Part shown: positions 22,990 through 33,621 of the stretch, piece by piece | Layout of the letters: each line of letters begins with the position of its first letter | Position numbering within the stretch: position 1 is the stretch's first letter | Origin: Globomyces pollinis-pini | Lineage: Eukaryota; Chytridiomycota; Chytridiomycetes; Rhizophydiales; Globomycetaceae | Length of the DNA: 64,000 nucleotides | NCBI GenBank assembly: GCA_025399215.1 | Contig: MU621143.1 | Span: 1-64,000 of the forward strand | Direction: 5' to 3' | Notes under the pieces: model-generated | Seen by the model: only the letters and a program-made list of their open reading frames with translations | The model's database searches: none | What the model was told of the DNA's origin: nothing | Translations under genes and position numbers: made by a program

Positions 22990-24332
22990 ATGCACGAAAT
23001 CGTTGGAAAGATTCAGAATTACGATTGGGGAAAACTGGGGAAAGATTCAAAAGCTGCTCAACTAGCTTCTTATAACGGAACGATAATTGAAGCTGATAAA
23101 CCATATGCAGAGCTTTGGATGGGGTAATTGACCTTAAAACTGCTTTTTATACCATCAAATCAATTCCTTAAAGATTGTGACTCACTCTTTATAGAACACA
23201 TCCTAATGGTCCTTCAATGTTAAAGAAATCTAACACACCCTTGAAATCAATCGTAAATGCTCAAACAGTTTCCGAATCTATCTACAAGCAATACCAAGAT
23301 TTACCATTTCTATTAAAGATTCTATCCATCAGAAAAGCATTGTCAATTCAAGCACATCCGGATAAAAAGTTGGCTTCAAAATTACATGCCGAATTTCCAA
23401 ACATTTACAAGGATAGCAACCATAAACCGGAAATGGTAATTTTTACAGTGCTGACTATAGGCCGTTGCGTTAACTGATTTCCAAGCATTTATTGGATTTC
23501 GACCTTTGAATGAAATCGCAACTCATCTTATAGATTATCCAGAATTTAGTGGTTTATTAGGTAATGCATTAGCTACCGAATCCATTCAACTCTTTCAATC
23601 TAAATTTCAATCCAATTTGTCAACAGATATTGAAAACAATAAAAATCAATTGAAATTGGTTTTTGAAAAATTACAGAATACTGGACAGGAAGAATTGAAT
23701 ACGAGTATTGAAGCTTTGATGTTACGTATCCAGGACTCTTCTAGTCCATTGGATATGTTGTTAAAACGGTTACAAATCCAATTTCCAAACGATGTTGGGA
23801 TTTATTGTGCTTTACTACTGAACTTTGTAAATCTCAAACCAGGTCAAGCCATCTTTCTCGCTGCCAATGAACCACATGCTTACTTGTCCGGAGGTCTGAA
23901 TATATTTGTTTATCAGTAGATTTAGTGGAATGTATGGCTGCTAGTGATAATGTGGTACGATCAGGTTTGACTCCAAAATTCAAGGATGTTAAAACTTTGG
24001 TGGAAATGTTGACTTACAACTATGGACCAGCAGAATCAAATATCTTGAATGGAGATCAGTATGCGCCCAATACAAAAGAGTACAATCCACCTATTGATGA
24101 ATTTTCGATTTTGCAAACTACGTTATCGAATAATGCTGTGGAAAACTTACCGGCTATTGCTGGCCCTAGTATCATTATCGTTACCAATGGCCAAGGTTCT
24201 ATCCAAGTTGGTCAAGACACTCTGCCTGCCAAAACTGGATCGATTTTCTTTATTGAAGCCGATGCACCATTACAAATGATTGGTACTGGTGAACAAGATT
24301 TTATTGTCTATCGAGCATTTTGTGCCCTCTAA
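22990..24332 (+). CDS. PMI40: mannose-6-phosphate isomerase, type I
   Basis: Four exons (introns 71, 25 and 26 nt) give 406 aa, near the family's usual length. It interconverts fructose-6-phosphate and mannose-6-phosphate, supplying GDP-mannose for glycosylation and cell wall. Visible signatures are QNYDWGKLG at the N terminus, AELWMGTHPNGPS, the zinc-binding QAHPDKKLA and NHKPEM, GFRPLNEI, and NEPHAYLSGDLVECMAASDN near residue 290. The last junction matters: reading through 23907 would end the protein at VYQ; splicing restores the family sequence. The start at 22990 (MHEIVGKIQNYDWG) is the only upstream Met and matches homologues. Confidence 0.95.
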
Positions 24333-24429
24333 TATAATTTCTTTTTTGAATTCATCATTGTTTATTTGTTTAATGGATTCTCTTCCATGATTTTGATGAA
24401 TTATAATCAATCAGATTTATCAAATTGTA

Positions 24430-25778
24430 ATGAAGAAAACGAAATCGTTATGGTATTTGATACCAATCTCGATAATCACGACGATGATGGTCATTCATTT
24501 AACATCCATTCAGATATTTAATTCACAACCATTCATACCCAAATCAGAGATCTTTCCTATCGTCATTCCAACCTATCAAGAACATTTTCATCTCAACATT
24601 CAATTTTTAGAATCCTTTGTAAAGAATGTCGATGATTTTTCTAATATTCTCATTCTATTTATAGTTTCGAATCGAAATGAAGTGAAATCATTATTGAAAC
24701 TGATTTATACTAATCCAGTATTGATTGAAGCATTTCAGATACATGAAGGTGGATTATATATTGAATCCTTATTTGACGTGATATCCAAAGTGGATGGAAT
24801 AGATTTACGAAATGAACCATTAATTTTTAATGATATTCATATACAAGAAGATAATCTATTAGAGTTGGTTCAAAAATACAAGTATCAATCCATCAAAAAA
24901 TTATATGGTATCAGGTATTTGGATACCATTATACCACATTATCAATACGCATTGATGGCAGATTCTGAATTCAAATGTATCAAGCCAAATACTTTATTTC
25001 ATAATACCGTACAAGATTATTTCTACAATTCAAAAATCAAATTATTTTATCAAGATTTTCGTCATGGTCAAATGAATCTCATTAAACAATTGGTACAAGA
25101 AATAATGGATTTCATTCATGTAAATGTACATGTATTACCAAGTGATACTACTTATATGTTACAAGATCAATCTTGGTTTGTACAACGTGATATTTATCAT
25201 GGATTTTGGAATTATCTTGAAGGTATCAATCAAACTTCTATATTACGTCGTATCTATGATAATCCTGGAAATGCTTTGTTTGGTGATTTAGGTATTCAAT
25301 ATCATTTCATATATAGCGTATCGTTATTATATTTATACAAATGATTTCCCTGGCAAGGATAGATATGAGTTTGTGGATGTAATACAACAATTTAAAACCC
25401 AAAAGGGTAATATGGTATCTTTTAATGTAAGGAGTATCTCCAGCAGCATACAACTTGATTTTAAAGGATCAATTGAAAAATGGTAAATATGGTGCTTTTG
25501 AAGAAATCTCTTGGTTCCCGAAATCATTAACCTCCCATCTTGTTGATTTCTTGAATACAAACAAAATTGCCTTTTTTCGTAATGAAGGAAATGAAGAATG
25601 TTTTCTTTATAAATTATCAAAATCAGTTGAAACGATGCGATATCAAGCATGTAGTGATGCCTATTTCCCCATTTCTGATGGGTATTGTAAAGCGCTTGAA
25701 GAAACTGAATTGCAAGCTGAACGTGACAGTCTTGCTGATCTTCATCAAGAAGAAAAGAGATTGCAAACTGCTCTGTAG
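24430..25778 (+). CDS. putative type II membrane glycosyltransferase-like protein
   Basis: Three exons with two 25-nt introns give 432 aa. A short basic N terminus (MKKTK) is followed by one hydrophobic segment (LWYLIPISIITTMMVIHL), as in Golgi type II enzymes. The lumenal part begins FPIVIPTYQEHFHLNIQF, resembling the first strand of GT-A glycosyltransferases, and has an acidic pair near a metal-site position (ALMADSEFKC). The C-terminal exons carry AYRYYIYTNDFPGKDRYEF and KYGAFEEISWFPKSL. Fold and location are inferred; donor and acceptor are unknown. Its position after COG7 and PMI on the same strand makes a glycosylation theme attractive but not proven. Confidence 0.6.
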
Positions 25779-25876
25779 AATTTATGGTAACAAGTCATGG
25801 TTCACACAGTTTATGGATTACTATATCATGAACTCTTTTACTGTTTCATAGTTTATATATTTATTGAATATCAAAA

Positions 25877-26852
25877 TCACTTCTTAAAATTTTTGGAAAG
25901 TTTCTGCAAACGCGATTGAGGAGTTGAATACTAGGATAAAATAAATAGATATACCCGTCTCAAAACTTCGAGATCAGCTTCAGCATCTGCATTGGAAACA
26001 CTAAAGGAAAGAGTGGGAACAACAGGTTTTTTTGGTCTTCGCCTGGTATCTTCCAATTTGACAATTCTAGCTGTTTTTCGGGTACCAATCGACCGTGTTG
26101 TTTCTAGGGATGCATCTGATGTTAGGTAGTTAGAATACCAGCGCCAGAGTCGAATAGTTCTTTGTCTTCTAGTAGTTTGCGTTTGCGTGATTCAAGATTT
26201 TCTAGCATTTGCTCTTGCAGGGATGAATGTTCGAGCTGATCTATTAGTAAACATAATAGGGAGTTTGTATGAAGAAGAGAACTTTTAGTAAGAGGGAATT
26301 TCAATTGCTGTAAATATATTCAATCACATTCGGGTGTTTTAAAATAAAGATACCAATGGGAAATGTTCAAAAAAGTTTGTTGGTCAGAATTGATATGAGT
26401 ATGATGAGAGAAAAGAATACCTTATAATCGTCAATGGCAGCCTTGTACTCATCCTCAAAAATCCTCTGAGCGCAGTCAAGTTGATAAGACTGAAAGATCT
26501 CAGCAGCCTTACAAGCATGTAAATAATCCAGTTCGAGCAATTCGACGGCATCATTATAAGGACGATGAGAACCCATTTGAATATCGAGTAAATCCTGTTT
26601 ATATTTAACAATTTTATCGGAATAAATGCTGTATAGTTATAAATGAAAGAATTACACTTCACGTTGTAGTAATAAGTCAATATTCATCATTTGTTCGAGT
26701 CCTAATTGTTAATATTGTATTTAACATACTAGTTTTAATCTGGTCTTTTTTATTTAAGTCTTTAAGATGAGTAAGATATTGATACCTTGATTTATAGTAG
26801 GTAAGTAGTGAATATTGACATCTGATTGACGAAGGGGTAGAATGTGATTCAT
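25877..26852 (-). CDS. Sds3/BRMS1-like Sin3-HDAC corepressor subunit
   Basis: About 234 aa in the model with introns of 84, 27, 113, 23 and 24 nt. The core resembles Sds3: REVIYSDKIVKYKQDLLDIQ, MGSHRPYNDAVELLELDYLH, DCAQRIFEDEYKAAIDDYK and LENLESRKRKLLEDKELFDS, a long coiled coil, followed by a basic tail (RSIGTRKTARIVKLEDTRRR). Sds3 dimerises and holds the Sin3-Rpd3 histone deacetylase complex together (family knowledge). The third intron is uncertain: a 42-nt stretch after it (QLKFPLTK...) may itself be intron or coding, both in frame. The start at 26852 lies in a short first exon joined over the 84-nt intron and is less certain than the rest. Confidence 0.65.
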
Positions 26853-27033
26853 TTGGTGTAAATATAATAGGGAAAGAATACAAACCACCTTAACACAATT
26901 TACGTTCATTTACAAAAAAGTTACTTTAAATAAATAATTTCTACCTAATAAACGACATGATAAATTATGCGAATGTATATTAAAATGCATTGAAATCAAT
27001 AAAAATAATTTACCTAAAAGAATTACTTGACTG

Positions 27034-28474
27034 ATGTGTATTCTACCTTCCTATCTGATATACTAGCTACTCCTACTCTCTTGGGTGTCCCTCTTAAATG
27101 GATTTCTTTAATCACTCTCATCATTCAAAATTCTGCTTTGGTTTTAGTGTATAGCTCTACTAATACTAATTTTATTTAGAATGAGATACTCTCGTACTCT
27201 ATCAGGTCCTCCTTATCTACCGGCTACTGCTGTAGTCGTAACTATTTTATCCTCACCCCTTTATAGGTATCGGAATTCATTAAATTATTCGTCTGTTTAT
27301 TAGTTCACATTCACGCTGAATCTAAAGCTCATCGGATCACCAGTAATCTACAACTTTCTCACTCAAAGCCTTTAAAATTTTAAACGATGTATTCGGTCCG
27401 GATTCTAATTGGTTACAAATGACTGTTCCTGCTCTTCTCTATTTCATTCAGAATAATTTACAATATGTCGCAGTTACTTTGTTGGATGCTGCTACTTTTC
27501 AAGTCACTTATCAATTCAAAATTATTACTACTGCCCTGTTTTCTGTTCTCTTACTGAAACGAACGCTGTCCTCTCAGAAATGGTTTGCTCTCGTCTTGTT
27601 GACTGCCGGTATTGCTATTGTGCAATTTCCTTCCGGCTCAGTTGAGAAAGATATCTCTTCTTCTGATCGCTTCTGGGGTCTATTGGCTGTTGCTGCTGCT
27701 TGTCTTCTTTCTGGTCTAGCGGGTGTTTGGTAATCACTAATGTCTTTAATTTGACAACCACTTACAGTGTTTGTGTCTTCCTACAACAATTGGTTTCACA
27801 AGCACTGAAAGTCTGGTCTTCTTGTTTTATCTCACTTTTGCATAGACTCACCCGTTTAGGTTTGAAAAGGTATTAAAGGGAACGAATAAATCTCTATTTC
27901 TACGGAACGTACAACTCTCCTTCTTCAGTGCAGTACCTGGTCTCATCTTTGGAGGTATGTCCGTATTCTTTCTCTCTATCACCCCTTCAACTTATTTTAA
28001 TGCTTTATCCATCTCAGCCAAAATCTTTAAACAAATCGCAAACCACAACGCTTTATTACAGAAATTAACCAGCAGTGTATATTGCAAATGGCAAAAGTGT
28101 AGCCGAAAACGGTTTTTTCTACGGTTACAACAAATGGACATGGGCTGCTATAACCTGTCAAGCCGTTGGTGGTCTGATTGTAGCCGTTGTTGTCAAGTAA
28201 TTACCATCATTAACCGTAGATATGCCGATAATATCCTTAAAGGATTTGCAACCTCCTTGGCTATCATCCTATCTTCCCTTGCCTCAGTCTTCATCTTTGA
28301 TTTCCAACTTTCATTCCTCTTTTGTATTGGAGCTATTATTGTCCTTTATGGTTTGTTTATTATATGTTGATGGTAGCGACACATTTGTATGGTTTGCCGG
28401 ATAAACCAGTCCGATCATTACCGGATATTCCAGAAGTAGATGATATGGATAAAAGTCAATTGTTGCCTAAATAA
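27034..28474 (+). CDS. nucleotide-sugar transporter (SLC35A/UDP-sugar type)
   Basis: Nine exons give 341 aa, typical for the Nuc_sug_transp family. The first coding exon is four bases (ATGT, 27034-27037), spliced over a 29-nt intron to give [16 protein letters not shown]. Family signatures follow: [84 protein letters not shown] and [19 protein letters not shown], with about ten hydrophobic segments. It exchanges a UDP-sugar for UMP across the Golgi membrane (family knowledge); which sugar cannot be read from sequence. Two introns, 27730-27859 (130 nt) and 27955-28075 (121 nt), are long for this genome. Confidence 0.9.
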
Positions 28475-28659
28475 ACGTACTTTATTATCTACTCGTTTAT
28501 TCAACAATAGATCTTTTGGTTATTTGAGAAGGATTCTTCCACTTGAACTCTATATCGCACTCATCATCTCAGTCCTTTGTATCCATATTCATTACTATTC
28601 TTTGTCCATCAAAAAAAGGTCAAATTTGATTTTCATTTTTTTTTTCCAATTCACTCCAA

Positions 28660-29957
28660 ATGTCACAAGTGATAAATATTCGTAGAGATGTATCCGATAA
28701 ATATTATCGATACAAAATGCCTAAAGTACCCATTCAATTAGTAACAAGTAGATCATATCAAAAATCGAAGGAAAAGGAAACGGTATCAAAACTGTCATCG
28801 TCAACATGTCGGCTGTTGCTAAAGCATTATCTAGACCCCCTTCTTACACTACTAAATTCTTTGGAAGTGAATTGGGTACTCAAACTAAATTGGATGATAA
28901 AAATGATCGTTATATTATCAATGGTGCTCATGAAGCTGAGAAATTACAGGATTTATTAGATGTGTTTATTGAAAAGTTTGTCTTGTGTGCTTCTTGTAAA
29001 AATCCTGAAACGGAATTTGTAAGTGGTAGAGTTGAATTGATATTAGGAATTTACAAAGGATGATGTGATTTTAAAGGATTGTAAGGCATGTGGTGCTCAT
29101 TTACCTGCTGACATGAGACATCGTTTAGCCACTTATATCCTGAAAAATAGACCAGAAGTGAACAAGAAAAAGTAAGTTGAATATTTATTTGATCGTAGGG
29201 ACAAGTATCGTGGTAAGGGTGATAAAGTGGGTACTACTGAGAACTCGGATGCAGAAGATGGTGATCCGATTAATGGAGAATTGGAAAAGGAGATGAATAT
29301 GTTACCCACAGCTGAGGAATTACAAAAGGATGGAGAAGATGATTGGGCTGCAGATACTTCTGAAGCTGCCGTCGCCGCTCGAATGAAAGATCTAAGTGTG
29401 TCTGATGCCATCATGAACAAATTACTTGAAAAGGAAGATGATGACCTGAAAGATCCACTTGACATTTTCGGTGATTATGTCATGTGTGAACCTGACTTGA
29501 CTAACCAAGATATCCTTGATAAAGCACTTGAATTGGAATTACGTGCTGATAAGGTTGCCACCGTTTTACCACCTATTATCTTTAACGATAAAATTGTTAC
29601 TGAAGGTCAAATTGCACAACGTGCTGAACTACTTAAACACTTTCTCATCAACGAAAAGGCACAAAAAGGATTCATTGGTGGAATGTAACTCGATGACATC
29701 TAACCATAGTGAACGTCTCGTTGGGCTTTCGTATCCTGAATTGCTACCCTACGTATCACTCATCCTCAAAGATATTTATTTTGAGGATTTGGTAGAAGAA
29801 GAGGTTGGAAATTTTATTTTATTGATGATAGGTATTGAATCATTGGGGTGAAAAGATATCGAAGAAGTATGTTGAAAAGAAGGTCAGTCAACAGATTCAT
29901 ATGTCTGCGTTACCTTTCATCAACTGGTTGAAGGAAGCTGAAGAAGAAAGTGATTAG
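28660..29957 (+). CDS. TIF5: translation initiation factor eIF5
   Basis: Six exons (introns 23-28 nt) give 388 aa. [20 protein letters not shown] at the start, [11 protein letters not shown], the zinc ribbon [14 protein letters not shown] ... [10 protein letters not shown], an acidic middle, and the W2 HEAT domain with its C-terminal aromatic/acidic signature ([29 protein letters not shown]). eIF5 is the GTPase-activating protein for eIF2 in the 43S complex; the Arg near residue 15 (INIRRD) is the catalytic arginine in homologues. The C-terminal exon was recovered only after removing two introns at 29687-29711 and 29809-29836; without them the protein would stop at FIGGM. Confidence 0.95.
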
Positions 29958-30067
29958 TTTATGTTCAAAATTCTCAAAAAACCACAATAAATGAAAAAAG
30001 TTTAAGCTATTAAATACAAACGATTTTCCTATTCGAGATTATTTTTAAACAAATGGTTTATTGTAGA

Positions 30068-31538
30068 TTAAGAAGTAAAGAATTGAACATTTTCATAAAA
30101 ACTCAACATTGGATTTTCATTTTCAATCGTTCTTGTGCCCTCCACTTGAGCATACATTTGTAAAAACTCCCCATGACTCTTTACCATTCCCACCTTTCCA
30201 TTTGTCAACCCATACAATTCATTCAACAACCCAAAATCAGTTGGAAAGAAAATATCAAACCAACCAGGTTGAACAAGATACGTTGAACATGGTACCATAG
30301 TTTTTTTATATCGAGTCTGTACAACGGGAGCATTGATTCCTGGAATGGTATCGGGAAGATATGAGAAATCCGAAATCAGTAATCGATGATTTGAGAAACA
30401 AGTATTCAGAATTTCCAATAATCGAAATGCATTTGTAGGTATGTATTCCATATCTGTCATATTACCTTTTCCAAAATTAAATTGAATATTAAATTACCTT
30501 GTAATGGATTTAAAGAATTCTTGAGTTTGTTTTTCCAAGAAAAAATTGGGTTTTGATATGTTGTACGTGCTCGTGTTTCCAAGTACCTTGATAAAAGTGG
30601 ATCTATGACTGGTTGATAGACTTGTTCATAATCCCCTGTATCATCAATCAATACCATTCCCTGTAACGGTTCAAGTGTTTGACTATCATATCGAACCAAA
30701 TCATGTGATAAATTATCCTAACGTTCATGATGAATTCATTACCAATACTTCCATAGCAATAAAGAAACATGGTTGTGGTACTGCATCTGACCAGTCGAAT
30801 ATGGATTTGTTGATGATTTGAACTTTATGATTGGTTTTTTCGGCTTGTTTATATTGACGTTTTGATAATTGATGACTGATTTCAATGATGTTATATCGAG
30901 TTTTGGTATATATCTGTGGTTCTGTCATTCGAATATAGTCAAGAATATTGGACCTATAAATGTAATGTTTAAAAATAGATGATTATATACATTAATGTTC
31001 CATTTCCAGCTCCAATCTCGTAAATGTCCAAATATTCATTCCCTTTATTGTCGGATTTGTATTGAGTTAGGATATAGTTTGCCAATGCATTCCCATACCA
31101 GGGTTGAAAGATCTCGGTTGGTGTATGCCAAATCTGTTTTGATTCTTGATTTTGTTCTTGGATTTCGTATAATGATGCTAAATGCTTCATAAAACCATCA
31201 TTGTTTTTGATTTTATTGAATTCTATTGGTTCATCTAATGTAAAGACTTGGGCCTGTTTAGAAAAGTATCCGTATGTTGGATGATAGAGTGAATGATGGA
31301 TGAACTCCCGAGTACTCATTATTGCATTTGTAACTGGTTCTGTTGACAATGCTGCTTGTTTGGCATCCAAAGGTGTATAATTTAATGTTGGCACAGGATC
31401 CAGATTATTCTTCCGTTTATGTTCTTTAATGGCCAAATTATCCCTTATATCATTAACTTGATGGTTCTAAATGTACCAGTAACTAACACTTCTATGCCCT
31501 CTTTGAATTGGTATTGTTAACCTTCTTAAATGGAACAT
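30068..31538 (-). CDS. MidA/NDUFAF7-family SAM-dependent methyltransferase
   Basis: Five exons (introns 21, 37, 25 and 32 nt) give 451 aa. The class I methyltransferase motif YEIGAGNGTL lies mid-protein, preceded by FIHHSLYHPTYGYFSK, the PF02636 (MidA, formerly DUF185) hallmark, and followed by DWSDAVPQPCFFIAMEVLDNL (family: vianEvlDa). The N terminus MFHLRRLTIPIQRGHRS is basic and amphipathic and suits mitochondrial import. NDUFAF7 dimethylates an arginine of a complex I core subunit; fungi also carry a second DUF185 paralogue, and I cannot decide which one this is. The 21-nt intron after the leader is among the shortest in the window and should be regarded as provisional. Confidence 0.75.
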
Positions 31539-31811
31539 TTGACTGAATCCAAAAAGAAAAAAATATTTCAAGTTCAGTGATATGTGTTTGAAATGGTCCA
31601 TTCAAATTGGAATTTAACGAGTAACGATTGAACGTGTATTTCACTTAATTGTTAACTCTTTGTAGTAAAATACGTAGAAATTCTATTAAACGGAAATATT
31701 TTATATATTGGGGTTTTTTTAATACTTCAAATCTGATGACGAAAATAAATTGAAGGTATCTATGTATCTATGAGTTAAAAAAGATTCAGAGCGTCTTGAT
31801 TATTTTCTATA

Positions 31812-33372
31812 CTATAAAATCCAAAGATAAAATAAAATCAGAGAATAAAAACATAGAGTGACAAATATCATTTCCATTATTTGTTTCCAAGAAAACTTTA
31901 AAAACCCAGGTAAATTGGTGAGAAATGTGTTGTTGGGAGTGAGTGGGACATTGTGTCGATTCCAATTGCGATAACTTACAATCACGTTTCCCACCAAAGA
32001 TATAACTAAAAGGCATATGTACCAGTAATAAATTGGTAATTGTTGAGGCAATGAACAAATCTCTAATGAGTATGATTTCGCATCCATCGAATAGGGTTTA
32101 GCGTGTAATGGTCGGAATGACATGACTCCAACTGCTGGATATATGTTTCCTTGAAGCCAAGAAAATGTTCCTACAGAATGCTATACGAAATATTAACCTC
32201 CTGATGAAATATTACCTCAGTGATTTCCATTCCGTCAATTCGATGCACATAAACACCTTACATTAGTGGTTTCATTTCTTACAATCATCATGGTCATCTC
32301 CAGAAATAATCAAATCTGGTTTTATAGCTCGTAATACATTGTTCGCTATGTCTGGTTGAATGAAATCTAGTAATTTAAGAACTTTGAATATCTTACTTTG
32401 GTATTGATAACCGCGTCTATTAGTTAAGGGTTTAGCTCTCCTTCGTGGGCCACATTCTGAATTTTCTGGTCTCCAAAATGGTACGTGTGTCAATAGAATT
32501 CGTCTTTCTGGTCCCACTGAATCGAGTGTGAGACTCTGTAAAAATTCGTGTGCTGTTTTATATGCTTGTGATTCAGGTCTACCTGATAGTCCAATGGTAT
32601 CCAAGGCGATTATTGAATGGTTTGCAACTGTTGTAATTGTATTTAATCTTCCAAACGTAGATAAATATCTTGAGTAAGCATATGGTATAACTTTGATTAA
32701 TGTAAACGTATTTACTAGTGTATCCAAATCCAATATCATGATTTCCAGCAACACCTTGTAATTAATTGAAGTCTATATTACCAAGAGTTAATGTTTTCTC
32801 ATTTCTTAAGCGGAATACTTTTCTAAATCGAACCAACTCTTCATAAAATCTATCATTTAAGCTATTATTAATATACTGAGCATCAGTCCATTCACGTCCT
32901 CCATCCATCAAATCTCCAACAAAAATAACTACAGATGGATTCAATGAAGATTGTAAACGGGCAAAATTCCTCTTCATGTAAATATCTGAATAAAATTCAG
33001 TTAGAGACAGTAAAATTCCCTAGAGTAAGTCCAAAAAGAACGTACCCTAGATTGTTTATATGAATATGCATCGGTTAGTTGAGGGTCCGCAATCACCAAA
33101 GCGTTAACTTGATCCTTCTTTAAATAATTAAAATTCAAGTTACATACCAATCCGACTCTTGGCCAATAACATCCCCAAATATATAAATTGATAAGCATAA
33201 TTTCAAAGAACCAAAGGTTCAAACACCAAACCAACGCAAATGGATTCCATTTCGCCAAATATTTCAAGTAACGAAGTGAAGTAATTTTCATTCTGTTTAG
33301 AATTGCTGACATGGACAATTGAAGTGTCATGATGTTATTTTGTTGCATGGTGGGAACACAGACAACAAACAA
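31812..33372 (-). CDS. Cdc1/Ted1/PGAP5-type ER metallophosphoesterase
   Basis: About 463 aa if started at 33372; a downstream Met at 33333 (MTLQLSM) is equally possible. A hydrophobic N-terminal segment (FFEIMLINLYIWGCYW) is followed by phosphoesterase motifs: VIADPQLTDAYSY, FVGDLMDGGREW, GVAGNHDIGFGY, ILLTHVPFWRP and ISGDDHDDCVYVH; a second membrane region lies at the C terminus. Relatives remove a side-chain ethanolamine phosphate from the GPI anchor in the ER exit pathway, using two metal ions (family knowledge). Introns are 25-35 nt. One of them (32367-32396, 30 nt) has no in-frame stop, so an unspliced reading would silently add ten residues. Confidence 0.85.
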
Positions 33373-33621
33373 AAAATTTCACAAGGTCAGAACAGCGTCT
33401 GTGAAATAGGACCGGTATCTACGGCCAAGTTGAATCTACGCGAATATCGTTAGGAATTGAATCTGTGATATGCTTGGCATTTATTCAATCACTCAGTCGC
33501 GAAATAAGCAAATAAATCAATACCATTAAGTGAGTGTGTGAGAGTATTTAATTAATTTATGCAACATATATTTATATACACGACCATATATTAATAAAAC
33601 TATATACAATAAGACTTGAAA

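Noticed and set aside
26181..26222. 42-nt intron in the Sds3-like gene
   Set aside because: In frame both as intron and as coding; I could not decide and left it out of the model.
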